From Palsa-513 sp050010595 (GTDB taxonomy: Bacteria > Actinomycetota > Thermoleophilia > Solirubrobacterales > Solirubrobacteraceae): 64,000 bases of DNA. The position numbers and the translations under genes were made by a program. Location: assembly GCA_050010595.1 (NCBI GenBank), contig JBEKKS010000006.1, positions 62,001 to 126,000 on the forward strand, in the 5' to 3' direction. Below the pieces are notes generated by a model, which worked only from the letters and a program-made list of their open reading frames with translations, searched no databases and was not told the DNA's origin. Positions 57,557-64,000 of the stretch are shown piece after piece; within the stretch, counting starts at the first letter, position 1, and the number at the start of each line of letters is the position of its first letter.

Positions 57557-58933
57557 CTAGCCCGGCGCCGCGCGCGTGAGCCGGCGGACGAACTCCTCGA
57601 GCTGCCTGGCCGTCCAGCACTCGAAGACCTCACAGAACGGCTCGTAGGCGGCGATCACCGAGTCGCCGTAGTTCCAGTAGAGGCGCGGCTCCGGGTTCAG
57701 CCAGAGCGTCCGGCCGGCTTGCGCCGCGAGCGCGGCGAACTCGTCGGCGCGCGGCGCGCGGCCGTTGGTCCGTGCATCGCCGAGCACGATCACCGTCGAG
57801 CGCGGATCGAGGTCGTCCTCGACGAGGACGCGGAATTCGGACCACACACGACCGTAATCGGTGTAGCCGGAGACGTCGGCAACGCCCGCATCATGCGCGA
57901 TCGCGTCGCTGATCTCGCCGAAGTCACGCTCGCGTGCAAAGACGTCGGTCACTTCCGAGACCCGCTCGATGAATACGAATGAGCGCATTCGCCTGAACGA
58001 GTCGTGCAAGGCGTGCAGCACCGACAGGAAGAAGACCGACGCCGACGTCACGCTCGTTGAGACGTCGCAGAGAACGTACAGCTCCGGCCGGCGTGGCCGT
58101 TGCGGGCGGCGTTTGATGACGACGGGGACGCCGCCGGTCTGTAGCGATGCGCGCATCGTCCGCCGGAAGTCGATGTGATCCTGCCGGCGGCCGCCGTGTA
58201 GCTCGCTGCCGCGAGTCGCGAGCCGCCGGCGCAACTGTGCGACTACGCGGTGCACGGCGGCGAGGTCGGCCGCCGCCCCGCTCGGCAATGCCCGGTCGAG
58301 CTCGGTCAGCGGGCGCTTCGGCCCGAGCGTCTCGGTGCGCTCGATCTGGTCGCGCTCGAGCTCGGCTCGCAGCAAGGCCTCGAAGCGGGCGAGCGCCTCG
58401 CGCGGCAGCCCCGTCAAGCTGCCACCCTCCCCGAAGACGAGCTCGCCACGCAGGCCGAGCATGCGGCGGATCCGCTGGACATCCAGGCCGACGACGCTCG
58501 CCGGGGCGCTCGTTGCCCGGCCGACTGCGGCAATCGCGAGGCGCGCGAGGTCACGCATGCGCGCTTCGTCGAAGTCGCGCAACGCCTCGGCGATCTGTGC
58601 TCGCAGCTCGTCCAAGTCGACCTGGCCTGCGCGCGGGTCTTCTTCCGCGCGTCCGCTGGCGATCGCTTCCCTGACCCCGGCGTCCAGCGCGGCCGCCTCG
58701 ACGGCACGGAAGAAGAATCGATCGAACACTGCATCGAAGATGCGCCGCTCCTCCTGCGACTTGGCGAGCGTCGCGGCGAGCGCGCCGTGAAAGGCGCTGC
58801 GCTCGCTCCACTCGATCGTCGCGAGTGCGGCGAACGCGTCGAGCAGCTCGGCCGTACCGACGCTGACTCCTTCGGCGCGGAGCTCATCCCCCAGCTCGAG
58901 TAGCCGGGCGTCGAGCCCGATTGCCTGTCTCAC
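57557..58933 (-). CDS. VWA domain protein, CoxE-like
   Basis: A 458-aa protein with a C-terminal von Willebrand A domain. The MIDAS motif is VLCDVSTSVTSAS, followed by FIERVSEVTDVF and STVIVLGDARTNG. The N-terminal half is helical and Arg/Glu-rich. CoxE-like proteins work with MoxR ATPases in metal insertion or complex assembly (for example CO dehydrogenase maturation). It overlaps the moxR stop by four bases (ATGA). No CO dehydrogenase genes are in the window, so the client is unknown. Confidence 0.9.
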   Translation of the reverse strand: MRQAIGLDARLLELGDELRAEGVSVGTAELLDAFAALATIEWSERSAFHGALAATLAKSQEERRIFDAVFDRFFFRAVEAAALDAGVREAIASGRAEEDPRAGQVDLDELRAQIAEALRDFDEARMRDLARLAIAAVGRATSAPASVVGLDVQRIRRMLGLRGELVFGEGGSLTGLPREALARFEALLRAELERDQIERTETLGPKRPLTELDRALPSGAAADLAAVHRVVAQLRRRLATRGSELHGGRRQDHIDFRRTMRASLQTGGVPVVIKRRPQRPRRPELYVLCDVSTSVTSASVFFLSVLHALHDSFRRMRSFVFIERVSEVTDVFARERDFGEISDAIAHDAGVADVSGYTDYGRVWSEFRVLVEDDLDPRSTVIVLGDARTNGRAPRADEFAALAAQAGRTLWLNPEPRLYWNYGDSVIAAYEPFCEVFECWTARQLEEFVRRLTRAAPG

Positions 58934-59811
58934 GTCGCGCTCGTCGACAGCGCGACTCCGACGCGCGCGGCGACGATCTCGATGTCGGTGCGGTGCTTGA
59001 CGATCACCGACATCGTCTGCCGGAACGTAGCTTCGTCGATCTCACTCGCGCCGAGCAAGAGCAGCGCGCGCGCCCAATCGATCGACTCGGCGATCGATGG
59101 CGGCTTCTTCAAGTCGAGCTCTCGCACCATGCCGACGATCTCGACCAACTTGCGCGTGAGGGTCTCCGCCAGCTCGGGCGTGTGCAGGCGAACGATCGCG
59201 AGCTCGTGCTCGAGCTCCGGATAGTCCAGCCAGAGGTACAGGCAGCGCCGCTTGAGTGCTTCGGTCAGCTCGCGCGAGTTGTTGGAGGTCAGGATCACGA
59301 TCGGCTGTGTGGTCGCCGCGATCCGTCCGAGCTCCGGGACCGTGATCTGGAAATCCGACAGGACCTCGAGCAGCATCGCCTCGAACTCCTGGTCGGTCTT
59401 GTCGATCTCGTCGATCAGCAGCACCACCGGAGAGCTCGAAGAGATCGCGCTCAACAGTGGCCGCGCAAGCAGGAACTCCTGGCTGAAGATGTCGTCCTGG
59501 ACTGCGTTCCAGCTCGCGCCTTCGGCCTCCGCCTGGATCCGCAGAAGCTGCTTGCGATAGTTCCACTCGTAGAGCGCCTTTGCCTCGTCGAGTCCCTCGT
59601 AGCACTGGAGCCGTACGAGCTCCCGGCCGAGGCAGCTCGCAAGCGCCTTTGCGAGCTCGGTCTTGCCGACTCCGGCGGGCCCCTCGACGAGCACGGGCTT
59701 GCCGAGGTTCACTGCCAGGTAGGCGACGAGAGCCGTCTCCTGACCGGGCAGATAGCCGGCTGCGCGCAGCCCGTCGGCAAGCTGTTGCACCGATTCGGGC
59801 AGCGCTTCCAT
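58930..59811 (-). CDS. MoxR family AAA+ ATPase
   Basis: A 293-aa chaperone-like ATPase. Walker A is GPAGVGKTELAK, Walker B VVLLIDEIDKTDQEFE, and sensor 1 is VILTSNNSRELTEALKRRC. MoxR proteins remodel or activate partners that carry a VWA domain; the next gene encodes one, coupled by ATGA. The TAAGCT nine bases before the ATG is a likely -10 box for the pair. Confidence 0.94.
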   Translation of the reverse strand: MEALPESVQQLADGLRAAGYLPGQETALVAYLAVNLGKPVLVEGPAGVGKTELAKALASCLGRELVRLQCYEGLDEAKALYEWNYRKQLLRIQAEAEGASWNAVQDDIFSQEFLLARPLLSAISSSSPVVLLIDEIDKTDQEFEAMLLEVLSDFQITVPELGRIAATTQPIVILTSNNSRELTEALKRRCLYLWLDYPELEHELAIVRLHTPELAETLTRKLVEIVGMVRELDLKKPPSIAESIDWARALLLLGASEIDEATFRQTMSVIVKHRTDIEIVAARVGVALSTSAT

Positions 59812-59820
59812 TACCGCGAG

Positions 59821-59826
59821 AGCTTA
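59821..59826 (-). promoter_or_regulatory. -10 box of the moxR-VWA operon
   Basis: TAAGCT on the minus strand, nine bases before the ATG at 59811. Confidence 0.4.
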
Positions 59827-59833
59827 CGGACCA

Positions 59834-61558
59834 CTAACCGGCAGCTGCGACTGTGGTCGTGGCGCTCGCCACGGTGTGGTTGCCCGCGAGGTCGACGGCG
59901 GTCAGCTGGATCGTCCAGCTGCCGGCCCTTGCGGGACGCCAGACGAAGTAGTGCGTGCCGTGGGGAACCGACGATGTGTCGACGGTGCTCGTCGTGCCGT
60001 CATAGGTGACGGCAAAGGTCACCTGCGAGATCTTCGAGAGCGTGAAGTGGATGTCGTAGCGACGATGGGCCCGCAGTCCGGTCAGCGGTGCGATCGTGAG
60101 CGCCGGCGGCTGCTTCAGGTCCGCCTTGAAGGCCGCGGCCGTGCTGCAGAAGATTGCGCTCGGCCCGGTCGCACCGGTCGCACCGCTGGTTCCGGTTGCT
60201 CCGCTTGTTCCTGTGGCGCCGCTCGCACCTGACGCTCCGGTCGTTCCCGACGAACCGGTTGGGCCGCCGGCGACTGTTCCGCCGGAGCCGCTCGCGCCGC
60301 TCGAGCTGGTTGCGCCGCTCGCACCGGTGCTTCCCGGCGAGGGCGTGGTGCCGAGCACCCACTGCGCTTGGGCGGTTGTCTCGGTCTCCTGCTTGCAAAG
60401 CGTCTGGAGGAAGCCGGTCAGGAGCTCGTGGTAATTGAGGTCCGATTCGCCGTACTGGTCGTACATCGACCAGGCGCCCGTGTTGTAGCTCGGCAGCTGG
60501 GTCTCGGCCACGGCGTTGCCTCGCTGAAAGGCTTGCGCCGCGGTGGGGTCCCCCTGGTAGGCAAGGTCGTAGAGCCCGACCAGCGCCTGGATGAACGCGT
60601 TGATCACGTAGTCATGCGGCGCGAAGCTATAGATCAGATACCAGTCACCGTCCGACTCGGGCACTGCGACCCCGACCGGCGGCGGCGTGTCGAAGATCCC
60701 GAGCGCGTTGTGCGCGTCGGTCAGGTAGACGCTGTCGTGCAGGAGGCTCGAGGCGCTCGTCAGCGCCTCGATCGCGGTTCCCTGAGTGATCGCGCTGACC
60801 CACGGCGGGCTGCCACCGTCGAAGCTGAAGTCGTACTCCCAGGCGATACCGCCCCCGCGCGTGACCGCGAGGCTCAGCGCCTGCGTCAGCAGTGCGGCGA
60901 GGCCCGTGGCGTTGTGCGTGTCGTACAAGCCATTGGCTGCCCCGAATGTGCCCAGCCACTGGATCTGGATGCCCTGACCGGGGTAGAACTCCCAAACCAG
61001 GCTGCTGCCGGGGAAGCCAACGCGCTGGTCGGCCGAGACGAGTGGCGCTGTCGTCCACCACTGCTCGTTCTCCTGAAGGGTCAGGACGAGCGCCGGCAGG
61101 CGCGCCGGCGTCAGGTTTCCGGTCCGGGCGATCGCTTGAAGCGTGTTGATCACCGCACCCAGCTCGACCTTACGCGTGCCGCTCAGGTGACGCAATGCGC
61201 TGCGGGCCGAAGTGAACGCCGAAAGGTCCTCGCTCGTCGTCGGCGCGTCGAGCTCGCCGTGCGCGGCAAGGCTTGCGACCGCGGCGGGGAATGCGAGCCC
61301 GCGCCTCGCTGCGGCGCCCGCGAGCGGCTCGACCGGAGTCGTCGGGGTCGTTGGCGCGGCGCTCGCGGAATGCGCGCGGACGAGCGTGCCAGGTGCCATG
61401 GCATGCAGTCGCCCACCCTCGAGCACGAGCTCGAGGGGACTGTATGGGACCCGGTCCCCCCAGTCCGAGCGGTTTGTGGCAGACGCGCCGGCAACGCCGC
61501 AAACGCCGAGCAGCACAACCGCGCAGCCCGCCAGCCATAGCGGCCGCACAGCCTTCAT
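59834..61558 (-). CDS. Secreted D-glucuronyl C5-epimerase-like protein with collagen-like linker
   Basis: A 574-aa exported protein. A signal-like segment (LWLAGCAVVLLGVCGVAGASA) is followed by a domain resembling the C-terminal domain of heparan D-glucuronyl C5-epimerase: LVWEFYPGQGIQIQWLGTFGAANGLYD, PPWVSAITQGTAIEALTSAS and TGAWSMYDQYGESDLNYHELLTGFLQTL. Then come Gly-x-Thr/Ser/Ala repeats (about 430-490) and a C-terminal beta-sandwich (IHFTLSKISQVTFAVTYDG, WTIQLTAVDLAGNHT). It probably modifies or binds a uronic-acid-containing surface polysaccharide; the substrate is unknown. Homology is by eye. Confidence 0.75.
   Translation of the reverse strand: MKAVRPLWLAGCAVVLLGVCGVAGASATNRSDWGDRVPYSPLELVLEGGRLHAMAPGTLVRAHSASAAPTTPTTPVEPLAGAAARRGLAFPAAVASLAAHGELDAPTTSEDLSAFTSARSALRHLSGTRKVELGAVINTLQAIARTGNLTPARLPALVLTLQENEQWWTTAPLVSADQRVGFPGSSLVWEFYPGQGIQIQWLGTFGAANGLYDTHNATGLAALLTQALSLAVTRGGGIAWEYDFSFDGGSPPWVSAITQGTAIEALTSASSLLHDSVYLTDAHNALGIFDTPPPVGVAVPESDGDWYLIYSFAPHDYVINAFIQALVGLYDLAYQGDPTAAQAFQRGNAVAETQLPSYNTGAWSMYDQYGESDLNYHELLTGFLQTLCKQETETTAQAQWVLGTTPSPGSTGASGATSSSGASGSGGTVAGGPTGSSGTTGASGASGATGTSGATGTSGATGATGPSAIFCSTAAAFKADLKQPPALTIAPLTGLRAHRRYDIHFTLSKISQVTFAVTYDGTTSTVDTSSVPHGTHYFVWRPARAGSWTIQLTAVDLAGNHTVASATTTVAAAG
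60155..60320. repeat. Degenerate triplet-coding repeat for the collagen-like linker
   Basis: Irregular nine-base units of the form nnnCCGnTn (for example repeats of gcaccggtc/gcaccgctg types) encode Gly-Ala-Thr/Ser on the minus strand. Similar to the repeat at 22961-22996. Confidence 0.7.
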
Positions 61559-62504
61559 GGTACTGTCGGCCCCAGTCTTGAGCGCCATTCGCCCGTCGCT
61601 GCAACGCCGCTTGCGCCGGCTCGTCCCGGCCGCTGCCGCGCTGCTAGCCGCGCTGGGGGTCGCCGCCTGCGGCAGCTCTTCGAGCACTCCGTCGAATGCC
61701 AAGCAGCTGATCTCGCAGTCGCTGGCGGCGGGCAGCCTCGCAAAGATCCGCTCGGGCGATCTCTCGCTCACGTTGAGCGCTGACCTGCAAGGCGTCAGCG
61801 CGCTCGGCGGCAAGCCGGTCGAGCTTCAGGCCTCAGGTCCGTTCACCGCGGTCGCCGGCGGCTTCGAAGCGTTCGACCTCGCCGCCACCGTCAGCGTCCG
61901 TGGGCTCGCGATCCCGATCAGCATCGTCTCGACCGGCAAGGCCCTCTATATCGAGCTCACCGGTACCTACTATGCGGTGCCGTCTTCAGACCTCGGAGGT
62001 CTCGGGAGCGAGCATTCCTCGTCCCACGGCGGCGGCTCGGGCATGCTGGCCAAGCTCGGGATCGACCCGTCGAGCTGGCTCACCGACCCGCAGGACGTCG
62101 GCACGGCAACGGTCGGCGGTGTCGCGACCGAGCACGTCTCGACCGACATCGACGTGACGAAGCTGATCAGCGACGTCTCGAAGATCCTCAGTAGCGACTC
62201 GGCCCTCGCCGGCGCCTCGAGCAAGGTCAGTGCCGCCGATCTGTCCGAGGTTGCCTCAGCGGTCAAATCGGCGACGATCGATATCTACACCGGCTCGAGC
62301 GATCACATCGTGCGCGAGGTCCGTTTCGCACTCGACTTCGACGTCCCGCAGGCTCTGGCGAAATCGGCAGATGGCCTGACCGGGGGCTCGCTGAACCTCG
62401 ATGCCACGATCACGAATCTCAACTCGCCGGAGACCATCAAGGGGCCGTCGAGCTCGCAGCCGCTCAGCGGCCTGCTCAGCGGCGGCGCGCTCTCGGGCCT
62501 CTGA
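61557..62504 (+). CDS. Putative lipoprotein, LppX/LprG-like fold suspected
   Basis: A secreted lipoprotein of 315 aa (308 aa if TTG 61578 is used). After a basic start (RPSLQRRLRRL) and a hydrophobic core, the lipobox is LGVAAC followed by a Ser-rich stretch. The mature part is rich in beta strands (DLSLTLSADLQGV, VRGLAIPISIVSTGKALYIEL) and has VATEHVSTDIDVTKL and EVRFALDFDVPQAL, reminiscent of the half-barrel of LppX/LprAFG lipid carriers. The fold call is tentative. Its first possible ATG overlaps the divergent gene's ATG in the tetranucleotide CATG. Confidence 0.75.
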   Translation: MVLSAPVLSAIRPSLQRRLRRLVPAAAALLAALGVAACGSSSSTPSNAKQLISQSLAAGSLAKIRSGDLSLTLSADLQGVSALGGKPVELQASGPFTAVAGGFEAFDLAATVSVRGLAIPISIVSTGKALYIELTGTYYAVPSSDLGGLGSEHSSSHGGGSGMLAKLGIDPSSWLTDPQDVGTATVGGVATEHVSTDIDVTKLISDVSKILSSDSALAGASSKVSAADLSEVASAVKSATIDIYTGSSDHIVREVRFALDFDVPQALAKSADGLTGGSLNLDATITNLNSPETIKGPSSSQPLSGLLSGGALSGL

Positions 62505-62556
62505 CGAAGGTCTTGACAAGGCCTTCTGAGTGCTCGCCGGGCGAGGCCGTGCTGGC

Positions 62557-63699
62557 ATGGTCGACTTCACGCTGACCGACGAGCAGCTGGCGCTGCGCGA
62601 GCTCGCACACGACTTTGCCGCGCGCGAGATCCGGCCCGCGGCCGCAGCGCTGGACCGCGACGCCACGTTCCCGACCCAGCTGATCCGCAGGGCATGGGAG
62701 CTCGGCTTGATGAACGGCTATGTCCCCGAGCGTTACGGCGGGGTCGGGCTCAGCGCACTCGAGGGCGTCCTCGTTGATGAGGAGCTCGCGTGGGGCTGCT
62801 CGGGGGTCGCGACCTCGATCGGCGCCAACGCGCTTGCGACGGTCGCGCTGCTGATCGCCGGATCCGAGGATCTGCAGCGGACCTACTTGGGCCGGCTGGT
62901 GGCGGAGCCTCGTCTCGCGTCGTTCTGCTTGACCGAGCCTGACGCGGGCTCTGACGTCGCCGCGATCCGGACGCGCGCCACGCGCTTCAAGGACCGCTAC
63001 GTGATCTCGGGCTCCAAGTGCTTCATCACCAACGGCGGCCATGCCGACTTCTACGTGGTCTTCGCCAAGACCGAGCCGGAGCTCGGGGCCCGTGGGATCT
63101 CATGCTTCGTCGTGCCGCGCACGGCGGGTGTCGTCGTTGAGCGGCACGAGGACAAGCTCGGCCAGCGCGCGTCGGACACCGCGTCCGTCAGCTTCCCCGA
63201 TGTGGAGGTGACGCTGGATCACCTTGTCGGTGACGAGAACACGGGCTTCAAGATCGCGATGTCAGTGCTCGACCGGATGCGTCCCGGGGTCGCCGCAATC
63301 GCCATCGGCATCGCGCGTGCGGCGTTCGAGCACGCTTGCGCCTACGCGAAGGACCGGACCCAGTTCGGCGTGCCGCTCGCGACCCATCAGGCGATCCAGA
63401 TGATGATCGCCGACATGGCGACCGAGATCGAGGCGGCCCGCCTGCTCGCCTGGCGCGCCGCGGTTGCGCTCGACCGGGGCGAGCCGGCTACGTTGCTCTC
63501 GGCCCACGCGAAGCGGTTCGCCGCCGATGCGGCGATGCGGATCGCCACGGACGCAGTTCAGGTCTACGGCGGGTACGGCTTCATCAAGGACTATCCGGTC
63601 GAGAAGCTGATGCGCGACGCAAAGTTGATGCAGATCTACGAGGGCACGTCGCAGATCCAGCGTCTCGTTATCGCCCGCGAAGTATTCGCGGGGCGCTAG
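62557..63699 (+). CDS. Acyl-CoA dehydrogenase
   Basis: A 380-aa FAD enzyme of beta-oxidation or branched-chain acid breakdown. Signature 1 is FCLTEPDAGSDVAAIRTRA; FITNGGHADFYVVFAKT follows; signature 2 is QVYGGYGFIKDYPVEKLMRDAKLMQIYEGTSQI split over the C terminus, with the catalytic base Glu in YEGTSQIQRL. This Glu position is that of short/medium-chain and isobutyryl/butyryl type enzymes rather than isovaleryl. ATG 62557 is the usual family start. No ETF genes in the window. Confidence 0.95.
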   Translation: MVDFTLTDEQLALRELAHDFAAREIRPAAAALDRDATFPTQLIRRAWELGLMNGYVPERYGGVGLSALEGVLVDEELAWGCSGVATSIGANALATVALLIAGSEDLQRTYLGRLVAEPRLASFCLTEPDAGSDVAAIRTRATRFKDRYVISGSKCFITNGGHADFYVVFAKTEPELGARGISCFVVPRTAGVVVERHEDKLGQRASDTASVSFPDVEVTLDHLVGDENTGFKIAMSVLDRMRPGVAAIAIGIARAAFEHACAYAKDRTQFGVPLATHQAIQMMIADMATEIEAARLLAWRAAVALDRGEPATLLSAHAKRFAADAAMRIATDAVQVYGGYGFIKDYPVEKLMRDAKLMQIYEGTSQIQRLVIAREVFAGR

Positions 63700-64000
63700 T
63701 CCGCGTCTTCCGGCTGCACGGTGAAAGTCGCCGGGTCGCCGCCGAGCCTGCCGGGGCTCGCGATCGCCTCGATCGCCGCCACCTCGGCGTCGCTCAGCTC
63801 GAAGTCGAAGACGTCGATGTTCTCGGCCAGCCGTGCCGGCGAGGACGCTTTCGGGATCACGATCGCCCCGATCTGCAGATGCCAGCGGAGGATCACCTGC
63901 GGGACGGTCTTCCCGTGTGCCTGCGCTGTCGCGGTCAGCGCCGGGTGCTCGAACAGCTCCGGGTCCGCCTGGCCCAAAGGGCTCCACGACTCGGTCTGGA
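63696..64000 (-). CDS. Aldo/keto reductase, C-terminal part (gene continues beyond the window)
   Basis: The frame is open to the last base, so the N-terminal part lies outside. TESWSPLGQADPELF matches the AKR strand 7/loop (W-S-P-L-G), and TVPQVILRWHLQIGAIVIPKASSPARLAENIDVFDFELSD is the NADPH-binding C-terminal half with the conserved I-P-K-(A/S)-S. It reduces carbonyl compounds with NADPH. The stop codon overlaps that of the convergent acyl-CoA dehydrogenase. Confidence 0.93.
   Translation of the reverse strand, partial: QTESWSPLGQADPELFEHPALTATAQAHGKTVPQVILRWHLQIGAIVIPKASSPARLAENIDVFDFELSDAEVAAIEAIASPGRLGGDPATFTVQPEDAD

Noticed and set aside
1..64000. CRISPR arrays, insertion sequences or integrated elements
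   Set aside because: No regularly spaced direct repeats of 25-40 bases, no transposase or integrase frames, and no shift in codon use along the window.

Overview
The window is gene-dense, very GC-rich DNA with the gene content of a deep-branching actinobacterium, most like Thermoleophilia/Solirubrobacterales (inference). Pointers are a mycobacterial-IHF-type protein, an actinobacterial coproheme decarboxylase (HemQ), DUF3618/holin-like small membrane proteins, GH15 trehalase-like enzymes, a type III glutamine synthetase, Gly-Ala-Thr/Ser 'collagen-like' tails, and many genes with a TAnnnT -10 box only 6-10 nt before the start codon (leaderless or near-leaderless mRNAs). No insertion sequence, prophage or CRISPR array was seen. 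It reads as ordinary chromosome with a few unusual islands.

Layout. 1-3.4 kb: 3' end of ligA, a PBP4-type D,D-carboxypeptidase, a 59-aa HTH protein and a Nif3 protein. 3.4-3.8 kb: tRNA-Pro(CGG) followed by an unusually structured non-coding stretch. 3.8-11.1 kb: membrane glycosyltransferase, VOC protein, MFS pump/MarR pair, universal stress protein, LysR regulator and a NarL-type two-component pair. 11.1-12.7 kb: FAD oxidoreductase. 12.8-18.3 kb: a fatty-acid synthesis operon (fabH-fabG-acp-fabF-carboxyltransferase-fabI). 18.5-22.6 kb: a GntR regulator with a 2-oxoacid (probably pyruvate) dehydrogenase E1a-E1b-E2 operon, plausibly feeding acetyl-CoA to the preceding operon. 22.7-24.2 kb: an ECF sigma factor fused to a zinc-finger, membrane and collagen-like tail. 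24.3-28.3 kb: tandem GH15 enzymes. 28.5-32.5 kb: rubredoxin, a GerW-like protein, and a biotin-carrier/bioB/bioF/bioD operon. 32.5-36 kb: GT2, PlsC, a nitrilase-family amidase and four tiny envelope proteins. 36-41.4 kb: DegV, a hypothetical protein, BolA/CGFS glutaredoxin opposite an A-type Fe-S carrier, AlkA, FprA and HemQ. 41.6-45.8 kb: a GT4-flippase fusion, a sensor kinase and a GIY-YIG protein. 45.8-52.6 kb: metH, type III glnA preceded by two coupled micro-ORFs, and an mIHF-like protein. 52.9-55.3 kb: a serine-palmitoyltransferase-like enzyme back to back with a GNAT-fold acyltransferase, a candidate sphingolipid (ceramide) pair. 55.3-64 kb: a second AlkA, an orphan substrate-binding lipoprotein, a MoxR/VWA pair, a secreted C5-epimerase-like protein with collagen-like linker, a lipoprotein, an acyl-CoA dehydrogenase and the end of an aldo/keto reductase gene.

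How the genes work together. Lipid metabolism dominates: type II fatty-acid synthesis, its carboxyltransferase, a biotin carrier protein, biotin synthesis, a 2-oxoacid dehydrogenase, PlsC, an acyl-CoA dehydrogenase and possibly sphingoid-base synthesis all lie in one window. The parts I consider least explained by known annotation are the spt/acyltransferase pair, the micro-ORFs ahead of glnA, the structured RNA region after tRNA-Pro, the orphan minus-strand terminator upstream of the GntR gene, and the tiny promoter-hairpin unit near 8.2 kb.
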